From Bacteroidaceae bacterium (GTDB lineage Bacteria > Bacteroidota > Bacteroidia > Bacteroidales > Bacteroidaceae), in assembly GCA_017615835.1 (NCBI GenBank), contig JAFZZI010000007.1, positions 248,001 to 312,000 of the forward strand: 64,000 bases of DNA, given 5' to 3'. Shown here in pieces: positions 21,526-30,379 of this stretch. The notes under the pieces are model-generated. The model made no database searches. It was not told the origin of the DNA and saw only the letters and a list, made by a program, of their open reading frames with translations. The position numbers and the translations under genes are program-made. Positions within the stretch are counted from its first letter, which is position 1. The number at the start of each line of letters is the position of its first letter.

Positions 21526-22626
21526 TCAGACGTTAAACCTGAAATGCATGATGTCTCCGTCCTGTACTACATAGTCCTTGCCTTCAACATACAGTTTACC
21601 CGCTTCGCGTACTGCAGCTTCAGAACCTAATTCAACGAAATCTTCGTACTTGATGACTTCTGCGCGGATAAAACCTTTCTCAAAATCGGTGTGTATGACA
21701 CCTGCGCATTGCGGGGCCTTCCATCCCTTGCGGTAGGTCCAAGCTTTGACTTCCATAGGTCCTGCGGTTATGAATGTCTCAAGGTTGAGCAGACTAAAGG
21801 CTGATTTCACAAGCCTGTTGACGCCTGACTCTTCGAGACCTAGTTCCTGCAAGAACAACTGTCTGTCCTCGTACGAGTCCAGTTCAGCAATTTCTGATTC
21901 GGTCTTGGCTGCAATGACAAGCAGGCCGGCATCCTCGTCCTGAATGGACTGTCGAACCATATCGACATATTTGTTGCCTGTCTTGGCACTGGACTCATCA
22001 ACATTACATACGTACAGAACGGGCTTTGAAGTGAGCAGGAACTGCTCGGCTGCAATCTTCTGTTCCTCCTTTGAATCAAATGTAACTGTACGGGCCGACT
22101 TTCCCTCAAGCAAGGCCTTACGGAATGCTTCAAGCACTGAGAAGACTGTCTTGGCCTGCTTGTCACCGGCTGCGGCCTGCTTCTGAATCTTCTGCATACG
22201 GGTGTCTATACTCTCAAGATCCTTTATCTGAAGTTCCATGTCGATAATTTCCTTGTCCCGGATAGGGTTGACAGAGCCATCTACATGTGTTACGTTATCA
22301 TCGTCAAAGCAACGAAGGACGTGGATAATTGCATCACACTCTCGTATGTTACCGAGGAAACGGTTGCCGAGTCCTTCGCCCTTGCTTGCGCCTTTTACCA
22401 ATCCTGCAATATCAACTATTTCAACTGTGGCTGGCACAATTCTTCCCGGGTTGACCAGCTCGGCAAGTCTGGTAAGTCGTGCATCAGGTACTGTGATAGT
22501 GCCTACGTTGGGTTCAATGGTGCAGAATGGAAAATTGGCAGCCTGGGCTTTGGCAGACGAGAGACAGTTGAAGAGAGTAGATTTCCCCACATTGGGAAGT
22601 CCCACTATACCGCATTGAAGTGACAT
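21526..22626 (-). CDS. ychF: Redox-regulated ATPase/GTPase YchF (Obg family)
   Basis: 366 residues, the usual length. Walker A GLPNVGKST at residues 8-16, switch region FCTIEPNVGTITVPD, Walker B DIAGLVKGASKGEGLGNRFL, and the atypical base-recognition motif NVDE in place of NKxD, which is why YchF prefers ATP. The C-terminal TGS domain shows TAGPMEVKAWTYRKG and ends HTDFEKGFIRAEVIKYEDFV and MHFRFNV. YchF binds the 50S subunit or 70S ribosome and influences stress responses. A -7 box lies in the 63-base gap before it. Confidence 0.97.
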   Translation of the reverse strand: MSLQCGIVGLPNVGKSTLFNCLSSAKAQAANFPFCTIEPNVGTITVPDARLTRLAELVNPGRIVPATVEIVDIAGLVKGASKGEGLGNRFLGNIRECDAIIHVLRCFDDDNVTHVDGSVNPIRDKEIIDMELQIKDLESIDTRMQKIQKQAAAGDKQAKTVFSVLEAFRKALLEGKSARTVTFDSKEEQKIAAEQFLLTSKPVLYVCNVDESSAKTGNKYVDMVRQSIQDEDAGLLVIAAKTESEIAELDSYEDRQLFLQELGLEESGVNRLVKSAFSLLNLETFITAGPMEVKAWTYRKGWKAPQCAGVIHTDFEKGFIRAEVIKYEDFVELGSEAAVREAGKLYVEGKDYVVQDGDIMHFRFNV

Positions 22627-22656
22627 TGTCTGTTATGCTTTTTGGATTGACATGGG

Positions 22657-22664
22657 CAAAGATA
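22657..22664 (-). promoter_or_regulatory. Probable -7 box of ychF-lgt
   Basis: The minus strand reads TATCTTTG followed by CCC, an exact TAnnTTTG match 31 bases before the ychF ATG. The -33 position would fall in the end of polA and shows no TTTG. Confidence 0.45.
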
Positions 22665-22689
22665 CATTATTTTTCGCTATGAATGCCTA

Positions 22690-25458
22690 TCAGTGAGCCT
22701 CAAGCCAGTTTGTCCCCCATCCGCAGTCGGCCGTCAGTGGCACTGACATAGGGAAGGCGTTTTGCATCTCTGTTGTAACAATATTCTTGACAGCCTCTTC
22801 TTCGCCTGGAACAACATTGAAGTTGAGTTCGTCATGAACCTGGAGTATCATACTGGATTTTAGGCCTTCAGTCTTGAATCGGCGGCTGATGTTGACCATC
22901 GCCAGTTTGATGATGTCGGCTGCGCTACCCTGAATAGGGGCATTTACAGCATTACGTTCAGCGTAACCCCTGACAGTGGCATTGTGAGATGTAATATCCG
23001 GAAGGTATCTCTTGCGGTTCATGATTGTCTGGATGTATCCCTTGGAACGGGCCTCACTGATCTGACGGTCAATAAAGTTCCTGATATCTGGGTAAGTCTT
23101 GAAGTAATTGTCAATAAGTTCTTTAGCCTCAGAACGACTTACCTTCATGCGTTCGGCAAGCCCGAAAGCAGAGATTCCGTAGATGATGCCGAAATTGGCA
23201 GTCTTGGCCTTAGACCTTTCGGAGCGGGTAACTTCTGATATATTCTTGTGGAAGATCTTGGCCGCGGTGGCGGTATGAATGTCATGACCCTGCTCAAAAT
23301 CTTCACGCATGTTGCGGTCTCCGCTCAGATGAGCCATAATCCTCAGTTCGATCTGCGAGTAGTCAGCAGAGAAAAATCGGCAACCCGGATCTGGAATGAA
23401 GGCTTTTCGTACCTCTTTGCCATCTTCGTCCCTGACGGGAATATTCTGAAGGTTTGGATTGCTTGAACTGAGTCTTCCTGTTGCAGTGACAGTTTGGTTG
23501 AAAGAACTGTGAATCTTGCCTGTCATAGGGTTCACCAGAGCAGGTAAGGCTTCCACGTATGTGCCGATAAGTTTCTTCAATCCACGATATTGCAGAATCT
23601 TTTCCACAACAGGATGTTTGTCACGCAACCCTTCAAGTACTTCTTCCGAAGTAACGTACTGCCCGTTTTTGGTTTTCTTGGCTTTGTCGGTAATTTTTAG
23701 CCTGTCAAACAAAACTTCGCCAACTTGTTTTGGCGAGAGAATGTTGAAACTGAAGCCTGTAAGGCTGAAAATCTCCTCCTCTGTCCTGCGAAGCCTTTCG
23801 CCAAACATTTTGCCACTCTCCCTAAGTGCTTGTGTATCGATTCTGACACCGATGCTCTCCATCTCTGCAAGCACTGTCAGCAACGGCATCTCGATGTTTT
23901 TGAAAAGGTGAGTGGTTCCGTCTTTATCAAGAGCATCGGAAAGCATCTGTTCAAGACGGAAGGTTGCGACGGCCCTGCGGCATGAATTGTCACAAAGTTT
24001 GTCAGTGTCGGGCTTGAAAAACAGCACACCCTGTTGGGTCTCCTGTAGATTAGTCCCTTCGTCAACGGTCAGTGGTTCATGTAGAAAAGACTGCGATAGG
24101 TTCTCAAGCGAATGGTTCTGCTCTGGCTGGAGAACATAGTGTGCTACCATAGTGTCAAACAGAATACCCCTTACGGTTATGTCCATCGATTTCAGGGCTA
24201 TGATTACAGGTTTCAGGTTATGACAGGTTTTTGCTATGCTTTCATTTTCCATAACAGATTTGACAAACCTGACAAATCGGCTGTAGTTTGCTTCGTCTTC
24301 GGGGGCGGGCAAATACCAGGCCTTGCCAAGTTCCGTAGAGAGTGCAATACCGCTCAGTTTTGCTGAAACAGCAGCTCCAGGGGTCATGTCGGCCGAAAAA
24401 GCGAATTTTCCGACAGCAATAATTTCCGACTCTATATGTTTTATATTATCTTCATTTTCAATAAGATGGAAGTCGTATGGGACAACTGCAACCCCGCTGA
24501 GAATAGAATTTTTTGAAACACTCGTATCTTCGGATGCAAATAAGTCAGCCAAAACGTGTCTTGATTCTTCTGTTGAAGATGTTGAGTTAAGTTCCTTGAG
24601 AATTCTATTGAGCAAACCCCGCATTTCCAGTTCTTCCAGAAGTTCCTTCAGTTTCTCCAAGTCTGGTTTCTTGCGCAAAAGACTTTCCATGTCGAGTTCA
24701 ATTGGCACATCGGTCCTTATAGTTGCCAGCATTTTGCTGAAACGTATGTTATCGGAATTTTTTTCGATTTTTTCTTTTAGTGAGCCTTTCAGCTTGTCGG
24801 TGTTGTCAAGCAGATTCTCGATGCTGCCAAATTCTTCGACAAGTTTCTGTGCCGTTTTGGGACCAACGCCCGGACAACCGGGTATATTGTCGGACGAATC
24901 TCCCATCAGTCCAAGTAAGTCTCTGATTTGACTTGTTTTAACAATACCGTATTTCTCAAGTACTGCAGAAGTATCCAATACCTCGTAACCCTTGTCTCCG
25001 AACCGAGGCCTGAAAATACGTATGTTGTCAGTTACCAACTGACAGTAATCCTTGTCAGGGGTGAGCATATAGGTGTTGATGCCAAGTGTATCTGCTTTGT
25101 ACGACAAAGTGCCGATGACATCGTCAGCTTCGAACCCTTCTACCTCAAGCAACGGTATGTTGTATGCCCTGATTATATCCTTTATCAAAGGGACAGATTG
25201 CCGTATCACTTCTGGTGTCTCCTCCCGCTGAGCTTTGTACTGTTCGTACAGTTTATTTCTGAAAGACCCCCCTTTTGGGTCGAAGGCAACTCCGATGTGG
25301 GTCGGTTGCTCCTTTGTCAGAATTTCCTGAAGAGTGTTGACAAATCCTAGTATAGCCGATGTATTCAAACCCTTCGAGTTGATTCTTGGTGCTTTGATCA
25401 TAGCATAGTAAGCCCTGTAAATCAATGCGTAAGCGTCAAGCAGAAACAACTTCTCCAT
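22690..25458 (-). CDS. polA: DNA polymerase I, proofreading site apparently lost
   Basis: 922 residues from ATG 25458; an in-frame ATG at 25488 lies upstream of a -7-like box at 25476-25483 and is unlikely. The N-terminal 5'-nuclease domain (1-290) has LLDAYALIYRAYYAM, VEGFEADDVIGTLS and DSSDNIPGCPGVGPKTAQKL. The polymerase domain has RLSSSNPNLQNIPVR, the catalytic DYSQIELRIMAHLSGD, the O-helix region RSKAKTANFGIIYGIS and QVHDELNF. In the middle 3'-5' exonuclease region the acidic residues needed for proofreading are missing: FAFSADM replaces FAFDTET, NLKPV replaces NLKYD, and no Asp matches the last site. Repair and Okazaki-fragment processing should remain. Confidence 0.96.
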   Translation of the reverse strand: MEKLFLLDAYALIYRAYYAMIKAPRINSKGLNTSAILGFVNTLQEILTKEQPTHIGVAFDPKGGSFRNKLYEQYKAQREETPEVIRQSVPLIKDIIRAYNIPLLEVEGFEADDVIGTLSYKADTLGINTYMLTPDKDYCQLVTDNIRIFRPRFGDKGYEVLDTSAVLEKYGIVKTSQIRDLLGLMGDSSDNIPGCPGVGPKTAQKLVEEFGSIENLLDNTDKLKGSLKEKIEKNSDNIRFSKMLATIRTDVPIELDMESLLRKKPDLEKLKELLEELEMRGLLNRILKELNSTSSTEESRHVLADLFASEDTSVSKNSILSGVAVVPYDFHLIENEDNIKHIESEIIAVGKFAFSADMTPGAAVSAKLSGIALSTELGKAWYLPAPEDEANYSRFVRFVKSVMENESIAKTCHNLKPVIIALKSMDITVRGILFDTMVAHYVLQPEQNHSLENLSQSFLHEPLTVDEGTNLQETQQGVLFFKPDTDKLCDNSCRRAVATFRLEQMLSDALDKDGTTHLFKNIEMPLLTVLAEMESIGVRIDTQALRESGKMFGERLRRTEEEIFSLTGFSFNILSPKQVGEVLFDRLKITDKAKKTKNGQYVTSEEVLEGLRDKHPVVEKILQYRGLKKLIGTYVEALPALVNPMTGKIHSSFNQTVTATGRLSSSNPNLQNIPVRDEDGKEVRKAFIPDPGCRFFSADYSQIELRIMAHLSGDRNMREDFEQGHDIHTATAAKIFHKNISEVTRSERSKAKTANFGIIYGISAFGLAERMKVSRSEAKELIDNYFKTYPDIRNFIDRQISEARSKGYIQTIMNRKRYLPDITSHNATVRGYAERNAVNAPIQGSAADIIKLAMVNISRRFKTEGLKSSMILQVHDELNFNVVPGEEEAVKNIVTTEMQNAFPMSVPLTADCGWGTNWLEAH

Positions 25459-25475
25459 AATAGTTATCTTTTCTG

Positions 25476-25483
25476 TAAAGTTA
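25476..25483 (-). promoter_or_regulatory. Possible -7 box of polA
   Basis: The minus strand reads TAACTTTA, one base from TAnnTTTG, 18 bases before the ATG at 25458. No clear -33 element. It supports the shorter polA start. Confidence 0.35.
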
Positions 25484-25511
25484 GACATTTTTTTAAAGAA
25501 AGCACTGTTGC

Positions 25512-25542
25512 TTTGTCCGTTCCACTTTTTTCCGTAATTTTA
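25512..25542 (+). promoter_or_regulatory. Promoter of the polyprenyl synthase gene
   Basis: TTTG at 25512-25515, a 19-base spacer and TAATTTTA at 25535-25542 (last base differs from consensus), 23 bases before the ATG at 25566. It is divergent from polA. Confidence 0.6.
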
Positions 25543-25565
25543 CGAACCTTTTCAGACCGAAGATA

Positions 25566-26543
25566 ATGGAATCAGCGTTGTTTTCGAAGATAACTTCTCA
25601 GGTACGGAATGAGTTCGACTGGTTCAAAGAGTCTTTCTCTTCTCTACTTGACACGGACGATGCCTATATGAAACCCTTGCTCGACAATGTAAGGAATGCG
25701 AACGGCAAAATGATACGTCCTTTACTTGTATTGCTGACCGCCAGATATTTCGGTTCCATCAATGATAAGATCTATCATGTCGCTTCGTCTGTAGAACTGC
25801 TCCATACAGCCTCGCTCATTCACGACGACGTCGTCGACAGCAGTATGAAACGAAGGAATAAACCATCGGTGAATGCGGAGTTCGATAACAAACTGGCGGT
25901 GTTGTTGGGTGACTATATATTAACCCTCTCCATGCTGGAAATGTCAAAAACCGGGAATCTGGATAACATGAAGAAGTTGTCTGGTATCTCAAGAACATTG
26001 TCAATCGGCGAGATAGTTCAGCTTGGTGTTAGAAATGAGAGAGATCTTTCGGAAGAGAGTTATTTCAGAATTGTTTCTCAGAAGACAGCGGAACTTTTTT
26101 CTTTCTGCTCAATGATAACGGCGTCTATTTGTGGTGGTTCAGAAGAGCAGATTCGCATGTTCGCAGAGTTTGGCCGACTTGTCGGCACTGCCTTTCAGAT
26201 ACGTGATGACGTCTTCGACTATTTCAAATCTGACATGACAGGCAAACCCTCTGGTAATGACCTTCGCGAGGGAAAGTTTACATTACCTGCTATTCATGCA
26301 ATTAATTCTTCAAAACTTGACTGGTCAGACACTGTTATGTTGATCCGTTCGGGTTCTGCCACAGATGACGATATTGCTGAATTAATTGTATTCACCGTAA
26401 AAAACGGTGGAATAGAATATGCTAACCAATATGCCGAGAACCTGGTACGTCAGGCTGAAGACTATTTGCCTAAAGACATGCAGCCAGAGTTGCGGGAGGC
26501 GTTTATTTCATATCTTCAGTTCATTATTGCCCGCAACAACTGA
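25566..26543 (+). CDS. ispB: Trans-polyprenyl diphosphate synthase (octaprenyl/heptaprenyl type)
   Basis: 325 residues. The first aspartate-rich motif is HDDVVDSSMKRRNKPSVN and the second IRDDVFDYFKSDMTGKPSGNDLREGKFTLP, with GKMIRPLLVLL near the start and the chain-length region LLHTASLIHDDVVD. The enzyme adds isopentenyl units to an allylic diphosphate to make the side chain of menaquinone; this would serve the succinate/fumarate respiratory enzyme encoded at 32-36 kb (link is inference). Chain length cannot be told from sequence by eye, so the symbol is provisional. Confidence 0.88.
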   Translation: MESALFSKITSQVRNEFDWFKESFSSLLDTDDAYMKPLLDNVRNANGKMIRPLLVLLTARYFGSINDKIYHVASSVELLHTASLIHDDVVDSSMKRRNKPSVNAEFDNKLAVLLGDYILTLSMLEMSKTGNLDNMKKLSGISRTLSIGEIVQLGVRNERDLSEESYFRIVSQKTAELFSFCSMITASICGGSEEQIRMFAEFGRLVGTAFQIRDDVFDYFKSDMTGKPSGNDLREGKFTLPAIHAINSSKLDWSDTVMLIRSGSATDDDIAELIVFTVKNGGIEYANQYAENLVRQAEDYLPKDMQPELREAFISYLQFIIARNN

Positions 26544-26566
26544 TGAGTTTTTAAGACTTGTCTTTT

Positions 26567-27496
26567 TCAGCCTATCGCGCTGATGAGTTTATCTGCCAGT
26601 CTGCTTGCTCCAATCCTGAAACTCGAATTGTCCATCCAGTGCTTTCCAAGTACTGTATTCACTATTTCCAGATAAAGAGCTGAATCTTCGATTTCACTAA
26701 TACCCCCAGAAGCCTTGACTCCTACTTTTATTCCTGTTTCATCATAGTAATCGCGTACGGCCTTGCAGATAGTATAGAAAGATTCTGGCGTTGCTCCTGA
26801 AGCTTCCTTGCCTGTAGATGTCTTTAGGAAATCAGCTCCTGAGTACATGGCCAATATTGCTGCTTTCCGGAGGTCACTTAATGTGGGCATGGCTCCTGAT
26901 TCAAGAATGACCTTCAGTTTCCGTTCTCCGCAAACGGCCTTGATTTCACTGATTTCATCGGCAATATATTCATATTCCTCTGACAGGAATCTGCCTACAG
27001 GCTGAACAATGTCTATTTCTTCTGCTCCGTCGTGAATAGCCATAGCTGTCTCTGCAATCTTAATCTCTGTTGTAGTTTGCGAAGAGGGGAAGCCTCCGCT
27101 TACGCAGGCTACCCTTATGTCTTCAATCTCAAGAGCATTGCTGACTGTCTTGGCATAGCACGGATATACGCATATTGCTGCATATGGCTTTAAGTCTGGC
27201 TTTGCTCCGAAGAAGGAATTTATTTTTTCTGTCATTGACAGAATTGTTTCGTCACTGTCGGTCTGTTTGAGTGATGTGTAATCAAGGCAATTCAGAATTA
27301 GTCTGAGGTCTTCGTCTGAGACTTTGGATTTTACCTTGCCTTTTATAGACTTTACAGCCTTTTCAACGTCTTTTTCGTTTACTTTCAGATTATATTTGGA
27401 GAATGCTTCGCTACATCTGTCCTGTTCTGTTCCTATTCTCTCCTGACTTTCTGTTCTATCCCTGTATTCCATCCCTGTTTCTTTGAATATTTCCAT
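26567..27496 (-). CDS. deoC: Deoxyribose-phosphate aldolase
   Basis: 309 residues, with a charged N-terminal extension of about 60 residues before the TIM barrel; a second ATG eight codons in is possible. Barrel motifs: LNCLDYTSLKQTDSD, the AICVYP strand, RVACVSGGFPSSQTTTEIKIAE, GAEEIDIVQPVGRFL, LKVILESGAM, the Schiff-base lysine strand ADFLKTSTGKEASGATPES, and VKASGGI. The enzyme splits 2-deoxyribose-5-phosphate into acetaldehyde and glyceraldehyde-3-phosphate in nucleoside salvage. Its ATG overlaps the dtd stop as TAATG, so it is translationally coupled and last in the mnmG operon. Confidence 0.95.
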   Translation of the reverse strand: MEIFKETGMEYRDRTESQERIGTEQDRCSEAFSKYNLKVNEKDVEKAVKSIKGKVKSKVSDEDLRLILNCLDYTSLKQTDSDETILSMTEKINSFFGAKPDLKPYAAICVYPCYAKTVSNALEIEDIRVACVSGGFPSSQTTTEIKIAETAMAIHDGAEEIDIVQPVGRFLSEEYEYIADEISEIKAVCGERKLKVILESGAMPTLSDLRKAAILAMYSGADFLKTSTGKEASGATPESFYTICKAVRDYYDETGIKVGVKASGGISEIEDSALYLEIVNTVLGKHWMDNSSFRIGASRLADKLISAIG

Positions 27497-27948
27497 TATT
27501 CCTTGTTTTTTGTGTCAATGATTATCGTAACGGGTCCATCGTTCTCAAGTGCAACCTTCATGTCTGCACCAAAAACTCCGGTATGTACTTCCGTTCCACT
27601 TGCTTTCTCTAGCGCAATACAAAACTTTTCATACATAGGTTTTGAGAATTCTGGTTTGGATGCCTTGATGTATGATGGCCTGTTTCCCTTCTTTGTCTGA
27701 GCCATCAGAGTAAACTGGCTTATTGCGATCAATTCTCCGGATACATCGACTACTGACCGGTTCATTATTCCGTTTTCATCATTGAATATCCTTAGATGTG
27801 TAATTTTTGAAGTAAGCCACTCTATGTCCTCTTCTGTATCCATGTCTTCAACACCTACCAATATTGCCAAACCTTTGCCAATCTTTGATTTTTCTTTACC
27901 GTCTATAGTGACGCTGCAATTGTTAACTCTTTGTATGACAGCTCTCAT
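27496..27948 (-). CDS. dtd: D-aminoacyl-tRNA deacylase
   Basis: 150 residues, full length. The start MRAVIQRVNNCSVTIDGK, the active-site SQFTLMAQTKKGNRPSY and the second signature ENDGPVTIIIDT are diagnostic. DTD removes D-amino acids (and glycine from tRNA-Ala) from mischarged tRNAs. Its ATG overlaps the uvrC stop (ATGA) and its stop overlaps the deoC start. Confidence 0.97.
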   Translation of the reverse strand: MRAVIQRVNNCSVTIDGKEKSKIGKGLAILVGVEDMDTEEDIEWLTSKITHLRIFNDENGIMNRSVVDVSGELIAISQFTLMAQTKKGNRPSYIKASKPEFSKPMYEKFCIALEKASGTEVHTGVFGADMKVALENDGPVTIIIDTKNKE

Positions 27949-29759
27949 ATTCCTTTTTTCCCCTTTTCATCGTGAAAATGAATATAAACATTTTTTGCTT
28001 TTGATTCTCCAATTACAGTTGATAGTTCTTCAACACTTGTTTCGGAGACTCTTTTTACGCTTTTGAATTTATTTAGAAGTTCTGCAGCAGTCTTTTCTCC
28101 TATGCCTTTAATTGAGGTCAATTCGGTTTCTGTCTGTCTCTTGCTTCTTTTCTTCCTGTGAAATGAAATTGCCACACGGTGAACCTCTTCCTGCATCTGC
28201 TCAAGTTGCTTGAACAGATCACTGTCCGGTTTTATTCCTACTTCCATCTGTGGAAATCCTTTCAGAAGTCTGGATGTCTTGTGTCGTTCGTTTTTGACCA
28301 GTCCTGCAATTTCTATTTTAAGATTAAGATTATCAAAAACTTCCTTAGCTGCGCTCATTTGTCCTTTCCCTCCGTCCACAATAATCAGGTCTGGGAGTGG
28401 AGCCCCCTCTTCAATCATTCTTCCGTACCTTCTGCTTAAAACCTCCTTCATCGAAGCGTAGTCGTCACCTCCAACTCCGCTCTTTATGCTATAGAGTCTG
28501 TAACTCTTACGGCAAGGCTTTCCTTTTTCATAGACGACACATGCTGCAACAGCGTCGGTCCCTTGAGTGTGTGAGTTGTCAAAAAGTTCTATACGCATAG
28601 GCAACTTGTTGAGATTCAGTGTTTTCTGCAATTCTTTCAAGCGTCGGGTCTGCTTCTGTTCTGGATTGAATTTGTCGCTTTTCCTAAGTTTTTCAAGTTT
28701 ATACTGTTTTACGTTCAATTCAGATAGCGCAAGAAGTTTCTTCTTTTCGCCTTTCTGTGGCACAGTCCATGTAATACCTTCTAGTTCTGTTTCAGGCATG
28801 AAAGGAACTACTATCTCACTTGCGTTACTGCCATAGCGGTTTCTGATTTCGGTAATTGCTGTCAAGAACAGATCTTCAATCGTGTCGTCTGCCTTGTTTT
28901 TGAATTCGAGAGTAAATGCTTGATTTATGCATCCTTCCGTGACGTGCATATAGTTTATGAATACAGTTCCCTCTTCGTCCTGCTCTCCGCTGAAAACATC
29001 AATAGTGTTGGTTATTCCAGCAACTACCTGACTCTTTTCCCTGAAATCTGCGATTGTTTCGATCTTTTCCTTACATAGCTGAGCCTCTTCAAACTGTAAG
29101 TCATTTGCCAACTTCTTCATTTTTGATTTTAGATTTTGCTCCAGCTGGGTTGTTCTTCCTTTAAGTATTTGACGTATTTCATCTATCTGCTGGCTATAGT
29201 GTTCTTCGCTCTCGCCGCCTATGCATGGTGCGTTGCAGTTGTGGATGTGGTATTCCAGACATGGCCTGAACTTCTTTTCGGTAACTCCTTCTGCCGTAAG
29301 CGACAGTCGGCAACTGCGTACTCTGTACAGGTTGTGGATAAGATCCATCAATCTGTTTAATGTTGCTGTATGACTGAATGGTCCGTAGTATTCTCCTGAA
29401 TTCCGTATGATCTTTCGTGTCTTGTATACCCTTGGAAACCTTTCTTTTGATATGCAGATTGACGGATATGTCTTGTCGTCCTTCAGAAGAATGTTGTATT
29501 TTGGTTTGTATTTTTTGATGAGGTTGTTCTCAAGCAGCAGAGCATCCCACTCGGTATTTACGACTACATACTTTATATCCCTGATTTTGCTGACCAGGAT
29601 TCTCGTTTTTGCAGATTCTTGCTCCTTATTGAAATACGAACAGACTCTTCGTTTCAGGTTCTTTGCTTTTCCCACGTAAATAACCCGTCCTGTGCTATCA
29701 AGATATTGGTAACAACCAGGAGTCTCGGGGAGGTTCAAAGCTATCTCCTTGAGAGACAT
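27945..29759 (-). CDS. uvrC: Excinuclease ABC subunit C
   Basis: 604 residues from the ATG at 29759 (MSLKEIALNLPETPGCYQYL). An ATG at 29819 would overlap apt by 20 bases and exceed the usual family start. The GIY-YIG nuclease domain has GCYQYL and VIYVGKAKNLKRRV (about 15-40). The UVR motif lies in KLANDLQFEEAQLCKEKIE, and the RNase H-like C-terminal nuclease has IELFDNSHTQGTDAVAA and LIIVDGGKGQMSAA. Tandem helix-hairpin-helix at the end: LTSIKGIGEKTAAELLNKFK. UvrC makes both cuts in nucleotide excision repair. It is third in the mnmG-apt-uvrC-dtd-deoC operon. Confidence 0.97.
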   Translation of the reverse strand: MSLKEIALNLPETPGCYQYLDSTGRVIYVGKAKNLKRRVCSYFNKEQESAKTRILVSKIRDIKYVVVNTEWDALLLENNLIKKYKPKYNILLKDDKTYPSICISKERFPRVYKTRKIIRNSGEYYGPFSHTATLNRLMDLIHNLYRVRSCRLSLTAEGVTEKKFRPCLEYHIHNCNAPCIGGESEEHYSQQIDEIRQILKGRTTQLEQNLKSKMKKLANDLQFEEAQLCKEKIETIADFREKSQVVAGITNTIDVFSGEQDEEGTVFINYMHVTEGCINQAFTLEFKNKADDTIEDLFLTAITEIRNRYGSNASEIVVPFMPETELEGITWTVPQKGEKKKLLALSELNVKQYKLEKLRKSDKFNPEQKQTRRLKELQKTLNLNKLPMRIELFDNSHTQGTDAVAACVVYEKGKPCRKSYRLYSIKSGVGGDDYASMKEVLSRRYGRMIEEGAPLPDLIIVDGGKGQMSAAKEVFDNLNLKIEIAGLVKNERHKTSRLLKGFPQMEVGIKPDSDLFKQLEQMQEEVHRVAISFHRKKRSKRQTETELTSIKGIGEKTAAELLNKFKSVKRVSETSVEELSTVIGESKAKNVYIHFHDEKGKKGI

Positions 29760-29799
29760 TCTTTTGTATTCTTCAATTCCGACTGCCGTAGTTCCTTGT

Positions 29800-30342
29800 T
29801 TAGAGATTCTCAAATTCATCCATCTCTATCATGCTCGAAACCTCAATTCCCTCCGGAAAAGAACAACGTGCCTTGAGGTTTGTCAGTTCAATGATAAAGC
29901 AGGCCATGATTTTCTTTGGTTTGAAACGACTCACTAACTCGCATGATGCTTTAGCTGTGCCACCCGTAGCAAGAAGGTCGTCGTGGATCAGCACTACATC
30001 GTCTTTTGTGATCGAGTCAATATGCATTTCCAACCTGTCAAATCCATACTCTTTCTTGTACTCCATGCTTACCTTCTCGTAAGGCAACTTGCCAGGCTTG
30101 CGGACGGGAACGAACCCTGCGCCCAGCTTTTCTGCGAGAATAGCTCCGACAATGAACCCCCTGGATTCGATTCCGCATACTTTGGTGATTCCTTTGTCTT
30201 TGTACATTTCGTACATAGTGTCTGCTATTTCCCTCAGATCGTCCGGATTCATGAACCATGATGTAACATCTTTAAACTGAATCCCTTTCATAGGATAGTC
30301 AGGGATATTCCTTAAATGCTTCAGAAGATTCTCTTTGCTCAT
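29800..30342 (-). CDS. apt: Adenine phosphoribosyltransferase
   Basis: 180 residues. Motifs: RNIPDYPMKGIQFKDVTSW, the CGIESRGFIVGAILA loop, VRKPGKLPYEKVSMEY and the PRPP-binding VVLIHDDLLATGGTAKAS. Apt makes AMP from adenine and PRPP. It is separated from mnmG by 37 bases that hold a parS palindrome, and from uvrC by about 40 bases. Confidence 0.97.
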   Translation of the reverse strand: MSKENLLKHLRNIPDYPMKGIQFKDVTSWFMNPDDLREIADTMYEMYKDKGITKVCGIESRGFIVGAILAEKLGAGFVPVRKPGKLPYEKVSMEYKKEYGFDRLEMHIDSITKDDVVLIHDDLLATGGTAKASCELVSRFKPKKIMACFIIELTNLKARCSFPEGIEVSSMIEMDEFENL

Positions 30343-30363
30343 ATTCTTTATTTTGTTGTATAG

Positions 30364-30379
30364 TGTTCCACGTGGAACT
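30364..30379. promoter_or_regulatory. parS: parS chromosome-partition site
   Basis: TGTTCCACGTGGAACT, with a perfect 14-base palindrome GTTCCACGTGGAAC at 30365-30378. This is identical to the core parS bound by chromosomal ParB (Spo0J) in many bacteria. It sits between the mnmG stop and the apt start. Chromosomal parS sites cluster near the origin, which agrees with the candidate oriC at 16.8-17.2 kb. ParA/ParB genes are not in the window. Confidence 0.85.
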
